Assembly (NCBI GenBank): GCA_018136815.1
Contig: CM030933.1
Location: forward strand, 2,177,344-2,241,343
Length of the DNA: 64,000 bases
Origin: Isochrysis galbana
Lineage: Eukaryota; Haptophyta; Isochrysidales; Isochrysidaceae
Direction of reading: 5' to 3'
Shown here one piece after another: positions 1 to 9,515 of this stretch. A program made the position numbers and the translations under genes. A model generated the notes under the pieces. That model was not told the origin of the DNA and made no database searches. It saw only the letters and a program-made list of their open reading frames with translations. The stretch's first letter is position 1. Each line of letters begins with the position of its first letter.

Positions 1-639
1 CACATCTTGCGCTCCTCCTGCAGCCTGCCTCGCGCAATGCCCGCCATGAGTGGATGAGTGGGGTGGGGGGCGGGAGGCGGGGAAAGGATGGATAGGGAGG
101 GGAAGGGGCGGGCGAGGGAAAAGGGGGGGGGGCGGAGAAAGGTACCCCTACTTTCCTCGTACTCTAATACTCTCAGGGTTTCTCCTCTGAAATCGAAGAG
201 ATGATATGAGAGGAAGTCATCAGTCAACCTACTCATACTACTAGACTATTTCCTTGGGCGCAGGAGTCATACATGGGAGTATGTATGAGGTGGAGTATAC
301 CGTACTCAAGAGCTCTATGATTGCCCCCCCTCCCCCCCCCCCCCCCCCGCCGCCGCTCGTCGCCGCTTCCGCCGGCGCGGCCCGCTGCTGCGGCGGCTTT
401 CCCGCCAACCTGGCCCGCCCGCTGCATGCGCGCACCCAGTCCAGAGGAGTACTCCTACTCGAGTACTTTACTGCTGTCTCATTTTCATGCTGGCAACTTG
501 CCCCAGCCCTAGCTGGGTGCACTCTCTGCTATCCGTCTGGACTAGAATGCCTCGTTGGATAATGAGGTCACTCCTCATAGGCACACACATAGCCTAGGGA
601 AGGGAGAGCGAAAGCCGGAAGAAGACCCTGGAAACTAGA

Positions 640-860
640 CCAAAAAAATATGCATGTGAAGATGAAGATTTAGTCAGGGCTACACACCTACACCTACACC
701 TACTAGGGTCCGGTCTCTAGTACCTCTCCGCCGACACCGCCCTTGCCCTTGCATCCCTTCGCACCACCTCTTCGCCTTCCCCCCTTCTTCCTTCTTCCCT
801 TTTTCCTTTGTCTTTGGTTTCCGGGGTCCGGCCCAGGTGTGACCAGGCGCACTACCTTGG
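640..860 (-). repeat. LINE-type 3' tail copy (minus strand)
   Basis: Read on the minus strand this matches the tail shared by the copies at 7705-7895, 26220-26395, 31975-32080 and 63090-63305. It has a CCGGACCCCGGAAACC-like segment, a purine-rich stretch, then an AAGGGCG block, AGGTGTGTAGCCC and a CTTCA-rich end next to a T-run (seen as A-run 641-648 on the plus strand). No coding part of the element is visible, so this is a 5'-truncated or solo tail. Confidence 0.55.
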
Positions 861-1129
861 GAGATGGGGTTGTGCGCGGTTGGTGCATGGCTCGTCCGGT
901 GTATGTGGCTAGGGATGCTAGCCAACAAGATGCTCTCTACAAGACTACAATTTCAAACGGATACTACTGTGGCGGGAATGGGGTAGAGAAGAGGCAGAAG
1001 GCGGTGACTATCTAGAGAAGTCCAAGTGCACAGTCTATGTAAATAGGAGTCCCAAAATTAATGGTCAAGGAATAGTTTGAAGTAACGGTCGAGTCGTCGT
1101 CGGCGTTGGAGCTCACCTACGAAGGAGAA

Positions 1130-1210
1130 AGAAAAAGAGGGGAAGGAAGAGAGAGAGAGCGAGAGAGAGGGCGGGGGGGGGAGAGAGAGAGAGAGAGGGG
1201 AGGGGGGGGG

Positions 1211-1257
<47 letters not shown>

Positions 1258-1375
1258 GGGGGGGAGAGAGAAGAGAGAGGGGGTACTTTAGAAGAGAAAG
1301 AGAGGAGCGAGGTGTGTAGAGAAGAAAGAGAGAGGGAGAGGGAAAAAGAGAGAGAGAGGGAGAGAGAGGACCTGA
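1130..1375 (+). repeat. GA/G-rich polypurine tract
   Basis: Almost pure purine on the plus strand, made of (GA)n and G runs including 18 G at 1247-1264. It lies just upstream of the gene starting at 1516. Similar homopurine/homopyrimidine tracts lie upstream of several other genes here. Such tracts can form H-DNA or G-quadruplexes; any role is inference. Confidence 0.75.
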
Positions 1376-1515
1376 ATCCCATAAACACCGCGCGGTGGCT
1401 TCGGGAGGGAGAGTCTGCTCCACTGGCGCTGGCTGACTGGGGCGTTGGCGCTCGGTGAGTGGTCGGGTCCGTAGCACCGACCCTCCGTTCGCCAGCGTTT
1501 CGTTCCACCTGCCCC

Positions 1516-4500
1516 ATGGCGTCGGCGCTCGAGCGCAAGCAAGCTGAGGCGGCGCTCATTGCACTCGAGTCCGATCCAGCCAAGGCGGTCCGCTTGCTCT
1601 CGCAGATGGCATCGGACACGTCGGACCCTGCCACGAGGGCTGCCATATTGAACGACCTCGGACTCTGCGCTCTGCACGAGGGGCGCCCGGCCGACGCAGC
1701 CGCGCTTTTGCGCCATGCGGTCGCAGCTCTCCCTGCCCCAGCAGTGGAGGGCAGATGCGTAGCGGCGGCCAAGGCTCGGTGCCAGCTGCTGCTCAATCTA
1801 TGTGAAGCAGAGTCCGCCGCCGGCCACCACAGCGATACGCTCCGCATCGCCAACGCCGTCGTCCAGCTGGCGCAAAGCACGCTTGGGGTCACAAAGGAAT
1901 GTGGAGCTGCCAGCGGCGCATTAGGCAGCGCTGTGAGAGACATGGGCCCCTCAAAGAGTGCGAGGCAGCGGCTCTCCACTGGTGCCACTTCTCGCCTATT
2001 TCTGGCCAAGTGGCTGCTACCAGCCCCCTCATGCTGCCATGCATCTGCCTGCTTGGACGGCGCTCTGCCGCTCACCGAGGCATTGCTTCTCAGCTGGGTC
2101 TGGTGCGCGCTGTCGCAAGAGGCGATGGGGATGTTTTCCGAGTCTCTCAAATCGTACAATTTTGCGATGGGTGTCGCTGACGTGGATCGTTCGGCCGCTA
2201 ATGCCCTGGTCAAGGCGCTTAAAAAGAAGGTGGCGCTCACCTCTGCCATTCTCTCTTGGGAACAGGACGATGCGGCTTCTGCCGATGAGAAGCTTGCTGT
2301 GCGCCGTGGCCAGCCACGGTGTTCGGGGGCTACTGTAGACGGGTCTCTTCGCTCCATTGGCCGAAGCGGAGGGTCGGCTAAGAACATCAGTAGCCACGTC
2401 ACCATCAAGGCTGGCGCAGTAAACTCAGGGGGTACAAAGAGTGCATTCGCGGTGTATGCCCTCGCCAGCGCGGAGAGAGCAGGGAGCACATTACGCAGAG
2501 ATCAAGCGCTACGGGACGAGCGGCGTCGACAAGCTGGACTTCATGCTCAGGCTGCGGCCAGAGCCGATGCGAAAGCATCGCGGACGAACTTGCTTCCTGA
2601 AGTTGCCAAGCATAGCGTCGAATATGCGCGTGACAGGGCCGCGCGCCGGGCGCTGCCCGAGGGCGCACTCACGGAAAATGATCGTGCTGCACTTGCAGAG
2701 TCTGAGGCGGCGCTTCGTCGACGTGTCCAAGAAGGGGGTAGACGGGCCGAACTCGCCCAGGCCGCAGCCGCACGCAAACGTGTCGCCGCTTCTCGTCGAT
2801 CGCTAGGCCGTATCGTCTGGGCTCTGACGGCTCTACTTGCCGAAAAAGGGGCGAATATTGCCATGCCATTCTCCCGGGTTGTGGGAGATCTCGAGAAGCT
2901 TCGAGACGACGAAAAAGCGAATGGGTCGGAGCGGCGTGCGCGCTCACTTTCGACGGCCTTGTGGCTATTGCGCGGATGCACCCCACCGAAGCCCCCGCTA
3001 CGCGAGGCGGACGAATCTTACACAAAGGCGATTGCAATGCTCGAGTGGCTGCTCGTGCACTTCGATGATTCGCAGGTGAAGACAGTGGCCGCCGTACCGG
3101 ATGAACAAGTTGTGACTAAAGACACCGCCGCAGAAGGGGATGAACCTGGAATCAATAGAGTCTCACAGCCAGCAATTCTTGCAGAGCTTGTGCAAGCAAG
3201 TAGACCTGAGTCTGAAAGATCCAGCCCGTTCCAAGTGACACAGGGCCCACTCGATGATCCCGCTAGGCAAATGTCCCCCATCTCGAGGACTTCGTCTGCA
3301 GAAAAGTCCAATCTTCTCGAAGACCTCGTGCACTTGGCTTCACCACGTCGGGCGGAAGACACGAGGGAAGAACAAACGGCCACAAACCCTCTTGAGGCGC
3401 TGATTCGGACGGATTCCCCACATGAGCGCGGGGAATCTGCCCGGAGATATTCAATGCCCGTAGAGGGCAGCTCTCCCCATCGCCCGACTCGGACACCGTC
3501 GATGGGCGTTTTGACGGAACGGAGGCGTTCCATGCCAGCTGAGCGAAGCCCTCTCAATAAGCATGCACGGCCAATGTCGCCGACGAAGGAGAGTGATCAG
3601 TCGACTTCGCCGTGGAGAAGGGAGCTGAGAAGTTCGCAGTTCGATGGTAGACGCTCGCGCCTCAATAGCCCGTCCTTGAGAAATCCGGGAACTCCGCCGA
3701 GGTCTCTGGAACGAAATCTGAATCCTCGCCATTCGAACGTCACCAGCGGCTCGGAGGCAAATTTGATTGCATCGGCTAGCCGATGGTCGACTCCTACACC
3801 TGCTACGCAGGTCCGTAAACCGACCGAGCAAATACTTGCCAAGCTAGCGACCATCACAGGTGCTGATGGGTACTTTGGAGAGGTGGTGTTTTCGCAATCG
3901 CAAAGACAATTGCCGTTGCCGGGCGAGGCGGTATCCGCCACAAACTACACGTCGCACGACTATTGGCCCGATCCATCGGCGGAGCCCATTAAAGTCATTG
4001 GGGGAAAGCGACTCACCGCGATGGAATCGCCGCATCCCCGGTCATTCGACATTCTTGAAGAAGAACGTCGTGCGGCAGCTCGCGAAGCAGAACAGCGCTC
4101 ACTTGCGCAGCGGAAGCAACGAGCTGAAGTAGAACAGCGGCGAGTTGCATATGCGGCGCAGCAAGCCAAGGCTAGCATGCTCGAATATAGTGCCGCCACA
4201 CGGGGTATCGCGGCTGATGTGCGCAGCGCTCTTGAATTAGAAGAACAGCTGGCAATCGATCAACGGGTGTGGGCTCACCACGAGGCCGAGGCACGCCGGC
4301 GAGAGGTAGAACGAGTACTTCGGCGGGAAAGCGAACTAGCCGAAGCGCAGCGCGAACGGCTTGGCGTTGTCGAGTCCACCTCGCCTCCTGCTACGGAGGA
4401 AACCACATCACGGCAGAGCGAGCCAGGGCCTTCTGTCCCTCTTTTACTTCAGAATCGAGTCGCGATGCATGTCACACCCGAGATGGTTGCCTTCATAAAC

Positions 4501-5772
4501 GACTTGCATAGCAGCTTTGCTTTGTTCATCACATCGAGCGACGTGGTTGACGCGAACCCCCCAATGGTGGTCGCCGGGGAACTCATTGGCGGCGGTGAAG
4601 TGCCTGCATCTGACATTGAGCTTGTCCTTGAGTCTTTCGGCACCAATTACCTAGCCCCTCGTGCTCACGATGCACTCAAGGACTCTTTGAAACAGATGAG
4701 GGGTCGGAACATCACATTCGTGGAGTTCGTCCAAGCAATGGTTGTGCTGATGGCTCAGCCAAATGAGAAATTACTGCCTCAGGCTCTTGCGTCGTTGTAC
4801 GCCGCATTCGCTTTATTTGATGACAGTGGAAGTGGAAAGGTGCGCATGAGCGACATCGAGCTGGTTTTGCAAGCTTTGAGCTGCCATTTGGAAACGTCCG
4901 AGCTCGACGAGCTATCTTCCCTCGTCGGTGCCCATCTTGAGGCACACGGTGCACCTGACAACCAACTTGTTCCTTTCCATTCTTTCCTCGAATACCTTGT
5001 GCCGGCGTCTCAACTCGTACATTCCGCTGGCAATGAGATCCCAAGCGTTGTGTCTACTTGGGCGTCCTCGTCCACGCGGGAGCTCACCTCGCGTAAAGCC
5101 CCTGTGAGCACGTTGTCACAGAGGCTCGCCTTATTGCCTGCGCTCACAGAGGCCCAGCTACACCAGCTTCGCATCAGCTTCGCAGGCTTTGCAGCAGATG
5201 ACGATACTATGACGACATCAGACCATATTGCACCATTGCATTTGCAGCCCCTCTTGCACGCGATGGGCATTTCCATCCAAGCGACTGATGTTTCTGGCTT
5301 GCTTAGAGAAATAGGAGCGAACGATGCTGCCTCAGAGCTGGAGAGTTTGCACGCCGGCAGGGCACAGCAGGGCAATGGAGCCGTCCTGCTCGACGCGAAT
5401 CCAAGCGGACACTCGTTGGTCGATTTCCAAACAGTACAAGTTCTTTGTCAAGCTGCTTTCTTCAAATTGCGGCATCTGCAAGGAGACAACCTTGCCTCGT
5501 CCAAGGAAGATGCACGAAGTTCGGCTAGCCAAACAATGCCGAATCCGGTGACCGCCATGGAGGACAACTTCAATGGCTACGTTGGAGCAGACGGGCGCAT
5601 TGACGTAGACGATGTTGAGCTGCTTCTAAAAGAGCTCGGAATCCACCTAGCTCATACAGAGCTGGAAAGCGCACTCCAACGCCTTTTTGTCCGTCAAGGC
5701 GAGCAAGCCAACAGGCTCACTCTACAGCAGGTGCATGATCTCTTTCACCTAGTTGCATCCGGCCCTCGATGA
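1516..5772 (+). CDS. Large TPR-like / EF-hand protein
   Basis: Predicted 1,418 aa. The start at 1516 has a good context (CCCCATGG) and begins MASALERKQAEAAL; an in-frame ATG at 1459 would only add a basic stretch. Residues ~1-130 are Ala/Leu-rich paired helices resembling tetratricopeptide repeats, with another such helix pair near residue 210-235. The middle (~520-860) is a disordered Ser/Pro/Arg region with repeated R-[RS]-S-M-P-type segments, followed by a charged coiled coil (~870-970). The C-terminal third looks like paired calmodulin/centrin-type EF-hands: one near-canonical loop starts at residue 1102 (DDSGSGKVRMSD), others are degenerate (e.g. the GADGRIDVDD loop near the end). Such architecture suggests a Ca2+-responsive cytoskeletal or basal-body scaffold, but that is inference and I do not recognise a named family. 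Residues ~120-200 and ~290-330 are unlike the rest and may be unspliced introns, though I found no frame-preserving GT-AG pair there. It lies alone on this strand. Confidence 0.8.
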   Translation: MASALERKQAEAALIALESDPAKAVRLLSQMASDTSDPATRAAILNDLGLCALHEGRPADAAALLRHAVAALPAPAVEGRCVAAAKARCQLLLNLCEAESAAGHHSDTLRIANAVVQLAQSTLGVTKECGAASGALGSAVRDMGPSKSARQRLSTGATSRLFLAKWLLPAPSCCHASACLDGALPLTEALLLSWVWCALSQEAMGMFSESLKSYNFAMGVADVDRSAANALVKALKKKVALTSAILSWEQDDAASADEKLAVRRGQPRCSGATVDGSLRSIGRSGGSAKNISSHVTIKAGAVNSGGTKSAFAVYALASAERAGSTLRRDQALRDERRRQAGLHAQAAARADAKASRTNLLPEVAKHSVEYARDRAARRALPEGALTENDRAALAESEAALRRRVQEGGRRAELAQAAAARKRVAASRRSLGRIVWALTALLAEKGANIAMPFSRVVGDLEKLRDDEKANGSERRARSLSTALWLLRGCTPPKPPLREADESYTKAIAMLEWLLVHFDDSQVKTVAAVPDEQVVTKDTAAEGDEPGINRVSQPAILAELVQASRPESERSSPFQVTQGPLDDPARQMSPISRTSSAEKSNLLEDLVHLASPRRAEDTREEQTATNPLEALIRTDSPHERGESARRYSMPVEGSSPHRPTRTPSMGVLTERRRSMPAERSPLNKHARPMSPTKESDQSTSPWRRELRSSQFDGRRSRLNSPSLRNPGTPPRSLERNLNPRHSNVTSGSEANLIASASRWSTPTPATQVRKPTEQILAKLATITGADGYFGEVVFSQSQRQLPLPGEAVSATNYTSHDYWPDPSAEPIKVIGGKRLTAMESPHPRSFDILEEERRAAAREAEQRSLAQRKQRAEVEQRRVAYAAQQAKASMLEYSAATRGIAADVRSALELEEQLAIDQRVWAHHEAEARRREVERVLRRESELAEAQRERLGVVESTSPPATEETTSRQSEPGPSVPLLLQNRVAMHVTPEMVAFINDLHSSFALFITSSDVVDANPPMVVAGELIGGGEVPASDIELVLESFGTNYLAPRAHDALKDSLKQMRGRNITFVEFVQAMVVLMAQPNEKLLPQALASLYAAFALFDDSGSGKVRMSDIELVLQALSCHLETSELDELSSLVGAHLEAHGAPDNQLVPFHSFLEYLVPASQLVHSAGNEIPSVVSTWASSSTRELTSRKAPVSTLSQRLALLPALTEAQLHQLRISFAGFAADDDTMTTSDHIAPLHLQPLLHAMGISIQATDVSGLLREIGANDAASELESLHAGRAQQGNGAVLLDANPSGHSLVDFQTVQVLCQAAFFKLRHLQGDNLASSKEDARSSASQTMPNPVTAMEDNFNGYVGADGRIDVDDVELLLKELGIHLAHTELESALQRLFVRQGEQANRLTLQQVHDLFHLVASGPR

Positions 5773-5886
5773 TGAAGATGGTCACACATGCACTCCACTA
5801 GTGCTTCATTCCCCACGTACATACGCACACCTCAAAGAACTGACAAGCATAGGCATTCGTTTCTAGATAAATAAATAAAATAATTT

Positions 5887-7006
5887 ATGTTATATCCTAG
5901 CCAACTCTACTAGCTAATTGGACACAACTTTTCCGTCCCGGAATCCCGCCCATGCCTGACGTGCCAGGTGTCCGAAGGTGCGGGACTTCTACCGTCCCCG
6001 TTCTGACACTTGTGACTTCTACTACCCCCCCCCCCCCTCCCTTTCCCGCCAAAGGCGCGGGGCTTCTACCGTCCCCGTTGTGACTAACCCCCCCCCCCCC
6101 TGGGAGGGCACTCCGTGCGGCATACATGCATTTCAGTCACATTGGGCAACTAAGTTTATACTTAGTTCGCCCATGGGGGGGCACGAGCCCCCCTCTCTCT
6201 CCACTCCTCCCCTGCCATGGGGGAGGAACCACCCACTCTCCTGGCACGCCTGATGGCTTGCCAGGAGCACACTGCCATGCTGACCCATTCCTCTCCCCAC
6301 AAGCACGCCTGACTCGCCCGCCCTGGCCTGTCGTGGCCAGCCCATCCCTCTGACCAGCCCCTCCTCCCCCTGGGCCCCCCTGTTCAGGACCCCCCAGCCA
6401 GCTCCAGTCGACCCGCAGGGGCTCGGAGCGCCAGCGAGGGAGAGGCAGGAGGGGCCAGGGCCATGCCCCAGCCTCACCTGCCCCCTGAGCTGCGCTCCCA
6501 GGCCCCTGCTGGCCACCTGGGGACCTGAAGAGGGGCCGCAGGCGCGCGCCATGGGCCCCCGCCGCAGGGAAGAGAGGAGGAAAAGGGAAGAGGGAGGGGA
6601 GGGGGGAGCGGCAGCTCCCCCCTCCGGCAGAAACGTGTCTTCTCGCCCCGTTTGGGTAAGAGAAGACGGGGGCGCCAGAGCCAGGAGGGAAGGGCCGCGG
6701 CTCGCCGCGGCCACTCGCTCTAGCGAGGGAGATTAGCGCTTCTGGGCTCCTATCTCACGAGTGCCCCCCCCCCCCCCGCGTTGCTTTTACCCGAAAGGGG
6801 TTTTCCCCCAGCGTGGACTCGAGGAGAGGACGCGCTGGGGTGCGCGGGGCCGGTGCATGCACTGGGGGGAGGACAAATATCGAGGGGAGGGGGCAGTGCC
6901 CCCACCCCCCGGTATCACTCGGACACCTGGCCCGTCAGGCATGGCGGGATTCCGGGACTGAGACGTTATGTCCAATTAGCTAGTGGGGTTGGCTAGGATA
7001 TAACAT
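5887..7006. mobile_element. 1.1-kb element with ~88-bp terminal inverted repeats
   Basis: Left end 5887-5975 and right end 6919-7006 are imperfect inverted copies. Both begin ATGTTATATCCTAGCCAAC, continue through CTAGCTAATTGGACA and TCCCGGAATCCCGCC, and end near CCAGGTGTCCGA. The interior is C-rich and low-complexity, with two similar segments around CTACCGTCCCCGTT (about 5987 and 6067), and encodes nothing recognisable. This looks like a non-autonomous DNA transposon. No clean target-site duplication is visible: flanks are TAATTT and TGATTATT. It sits directly in the 3' flank of the EF-hand gene. A solo relative of the right end occurs at 55249-55278. Confidence 0.75.
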
Positions 7007-7199
7007 TGATTATTATTATTATTTCAGTCACATTGGGGGTATCCTCCCCATTATCCATCATCCATTATTTCACTCATCTATCATCTATTTCTTTTGGAAT
7101 CAACTCCGAAAACTTTCGTTACACGAACGGGATCGACAAGTCACACGCCCTCCATCCAGGCAAGCGCACGCGGGTCCCACACAACGATACTACTTAGAA
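7007..7199. other. Short AT-rich spacer
   Basis: Starts with a (TTA)n-like stretch after the inverted-repeat element and runs to the truncated 5' side of the LINE fragment. No gene seen. Confidence 0.5.
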
Positions 7200-7895
7200 A
7201 ATCATAAAACTACTTTGCGACAAACCATGCGAGCAAGGCATCATAGACAGACTGTTTATACACCCAAAAGGCTCATGCCCCAAGGCACTGGCAACGCTAT
7301 ATATGCTAGCATGGAGATACATCATAACAGACTTTTACAGAATACAATACGACAGCAATGCCACGTTCTCAGAAGAATCAATACTAATACGGGTCTTGGA
7401 AAGATTCACAAAGCTAAGTGGGGCGCTAAACTTCGCCAACTCAACGGACACCTCGCGAACCGCCCAGGCGGGCATGGGGAGGCAACCCAAAAAAAGGATA
7501 GACTTGGCCGACATCCGGCCACTGTACGAAGTAGGCAATAACAACAGTTTGACCCCCAGTGCGGAGCTCGTATCCCTGGCAGAGAAGCTAGGAATCGAAC
7601 ACCAGATAGCGAGAGAGACCACAAGGCAAACGTGAGAGCGGCGAAGAGCACGCCGAGACACCACATTTGGGGCAACCACAGCACGCGAGGCCTGAACTAA
7701 CCAAAGACATAGACCCAAAAGGCCTGCCCGGACCCCGAACCCAGAACCGGGCCCTTGGTAGCGCACCAGGGCCGCACCCCCGACACCAAAGACAAAGGAA
7801 TGAGGGGGGGAAGGCGAGGGGGCGGAGGGAAGGGAGATAAGGGCGTTGGCGGTAGTGCAGCGGCAAGAGAATGCGCTGTCTAGTAGTAGGTGTGT
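7200..7895 (+). mobile_element. LINE 3' end: C-terminal coding fragment plus 3' UTR tail
   Basis: Frame +1 from about 7204 to the stop at 7633-7635 encodes the C-terminus of a non-LTR retrotransposon ORF. It contains DRLFIHPKGS, then AWRYIITDFYRIQYDS, closely matching AWRYIIRDFYRIEFES in the LINE at 29922-32080. Its last residues (LTPSAELVSLAEKLGIEHQI) match the C-terminus encoded at 62877-62985. A stop at about 7195 and lack of upstream similarity show 5' truncation. The 3' UTR (7636-7895) carries the shared tail: CTGCCCGGACCCCGAACCC, a purine stretch, GATAAGGGCGTTGGC, AGGTGTGTG. The expected CTTCAGATG-T(n) terminus is missing; a 29-bp tandem array replaces it. Confidence 0.75.
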
Positions 7896-8102
7896 GCCGC
7901 AGCGCGCTGCGGCAGGCGGCTGGGGCCGCAGCGCGCTGCGGCAGGCGGCTGGGGCCGCAGCGCGCTGCGGCAGGCGGCTGGGGCCGCAGCGCGCTGCGGC
8001 AGGCGGCTGGGGCCGCAGCGCGCTGCGGCAGGCGGCTGGGGCCGCAGCGCGCTGCGGCAGGCGGCTGGGGCCGCAGCGCGGCCGCAGGGCGCTGCGGCAA
8101 GC
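7893..8102 (+). repeat. 29-bp palindromic tandem repeat array (about 6-7 units)
   Basis: Head-to-tail 29-bp units. Each carries a perfect 18-bp palindrome (GCCGCAGCGCGCTGCGGC) and an 11-bp spacer (AGGCGGCTGGG). Unit starts recur every 29 bases (e.g. 7922, 7951, 7980). Because 29 is not a multiple of 3, all three frames stay open with the same Ala/Arg/Gly-rich 29-residue repeat, so the open frames here are artefacts. The array replaces the terminal part of the LINE tail. Confidence 0.9.
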
Positions 8103-8738
8103 GGCACGCGATAAATTTATAGTAACGTGGGAAAGCATAGTAAATCATGCGAAAAACATAATGGTAATGGAGGCGGTAACGCAAGACGACACCGTTGCCC
8201 GAGCACGAGACGGGGCAGGTATGTCGGAGCGAAGAGCGAAGCTATGCCAAAAGGCCTGAATACAACAAGGTACCGAGACCCCAAGTGCGGAGGTGCCAAA
8301 GCCGGAAATACTTATATCACAAGAGGGCGAATACTTCACAAAAGAAAACAACAAATGGTAAATGGTGCGAGGTCGAACTTTCATATCTAGGCACCCCGAT
8401 CCCGATCCTAGATCCTAGGTCCTAGGTCCTAGGGGACCAAGTGCATGCCGTACCAACTAACCTAGACCCTTCCCCACAGGCAACGTGGGGCGAAGGTTAC
8501 AAATCTAACAACAGGACTGAATACCAAGCGCGCACACCCCCATCCCGGGGTAGGGGCTCCGTTGCCGTTGGGGGCTTCGGTCCCTCAGCACTAGGGTTAG
8601 ACGAGCACAGACAAGAAAACCCTAAAAGAGTAGTAGAGTACTACTACTACTCCCTCGTACCAGAAAGACGCTGGTTGGGGTGCGCCGAGGGCTTGGCGCC
8701 GATCTGGCCAGCCGATGGCGCCAACCACCGTCTGAGAA
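8103..8738. other. Intergenic region upstream of REV7
   Basis: No gene supported. AT-richer DNA after the tandem array contains a TCCTAGG-type short repeat (8399-8431). A TAGTAGAGTACTACTACTACTCC stretch near 8629 resembles the TACTACT/AGTAGTAG sequences near 29911 and 32165 and may be promoter-proximal. Confidence 0.4.
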
Positions 8739-9515
8739 ATGGAGGCCCAGCCCGACCCCGGGGGCTGGGGCGTGGGAGGCGAGGCGACGCGGCTCCTGTT
8801 GGAATTCCTGCGTGTTCTCGTCCATCTCATCTTGTATACGCGCCGGGTGTACCCGGAGGAGACCTTCGAACGCCGCCGATTCCTCGAGGTGATTGTCTAC
8901 CGGTGCGCACAAAAGCACCGCCTCAAGCGGCACCCTCGGCATCGGAGCAAGCCCCATTTCCTCCCATGTCGCAGGTCTCGACACCCCGGGCTCTGCGAGT
9001 ATATTGATGACGCTGTTCAGGGCCTCGGGGAGCTCTTGTGTGCAGGCCTGGCCGAGGCCTTTGTCATTGTGATCCACGAGGCCGGCGAGACACACAGATG
9101 CGAGCTGCCGAGATCCCGCGAGCTTCAATTCTATGCGCCTTCTGTCTTCGAGCGATTTGTCGTCGAACTATATTCCCATTCTGAGGAGGGCGGCACCAAT
9201 GCGAGTCTTTGCGATCCTCAAGGGCTCGCGTCACTCAGAGCACACTTACGTGGGTTTCTGCTCAAAGTGCAAGTGTCCCCTTCTCTCCTCTCGCCGCCGA
9301 GAGAAAGAGATGTGAGCTTCAAAATCGAAGTACATGCTCGATCAGACCAGCAAGACATGCCTCTCTCGGACCATCTACGAGATCGATGGGTCGAGTGTGA
9401 CCATCGCTCCGAGGTGGCGAGTTTCCACGGGCCGTCTCGAGTTGTGCCATTGAAATCCCTTTGCCTGCCGGCTCTTGGCATACAGCTCCTCGCACAAGAA
9501 GCGATGTCAAAATAA
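8739..9515 (+). CDS. REV7 / MAD2L2-like HORMA-domain protein
   Basis: REV7 is the accessory subunit of translesion DNA polymerase zeta and a HORMA adaptor in DNA repair and cell-cycle control; it acts in the nucleus. The sequence aligns across its length with the family: EFLRVLVHLILYTRRVYPEE near residue 28, CEYIDDAVQGLGELL, AFVIVIHEAGE, HLRGFLLKVQV, and a C-terminal safety-belt region ending RVVPLKSLCLPALGIQLL. The reading frame is open throughout, but a 72-bp GT-AG intron at 8903-8974 is very likely. Removing it joins VIVYR to SRHPGLCEYIDD, restoring the spacing of known REV7 proteins and deleting an unmatched basic stretch. Exons are then 8739-8902 and 8975-9515, giving 234 aa; human REV7 is 211. 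An extra ~15 residues near HRCELPRSRELQF could be an insertion or a missed non-canonical intron. The start is the first in-frame ATG. Confidence 0.88.
   Translation: MEAQPDPGGWGVGGEATRLLLEFLRVLVHLILYTRRVYPEETFERRRFLEVIVYRCAQKHRLKRHPRHRSKPHFLPCRRSRHPGLCEYIDDAVQGLGELLCAGLAEAFVIVIHEAGETHRCELPRSRELQFYAPSVFERFVVELYSHSEEGGTNASLCDPQGLASLRAHLRGFLLKVQVSPSLLSPPRERDVSFKIEVHARSDQQDMPLSDHLRDRWVECDHRSEVASFHGPSRVVPLKSLCLPALGIQLLAQEAMSK

Larger units (their letters stand above)
1..1515. other. Repeat-rich intergenic region, no gene supported
   Basis: No convincing gene. The stretch holds a 17-base C run (332-348), a LINE-tail relative on the minus strand (about 640-860, listed separately) and a long GA/G purine tract (about 1130-1370) with an 18-base G run at 1247-1264. 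Open frames here are proline- or serine-rich translations of the low-complexity DNA. The purine tract ends about 150 bases before the start codon of the next gene and probably lies in its promoter or 5' UTR. Confidence 0.6.

Noticed and set aside
1888..2093. Intron in the TPR/EF-hand gene
   Set aside because: GT at 1888 and CTTCTCAG at 2093 look tempting, but removal shifts the frame into a stop, so I left the ORF unspliced.
1113..2489. Long minus-strand frame (458 codons) antisense to the EF-hand gene
   Set aside because: It is the complement of GC-rich coding sequence plus a GA tract, with Ser/Leu repeats and no family motif. The plus-strand gene explains the region.
7893..8102. CRISPR-like array
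   Set aside because: The palindromic repeats are contiguous with constant 11-bp linkers, not separated by unique spacers, and the genome is eukaryotic.
7846..8259. Ala/Arg/Gly-rich ORFs over the 29-bp array
   Set aside because: The same 29-residue repeat appears in all three frames because the unit is not a multiple of three; this is a repeat artefact, not a protein.
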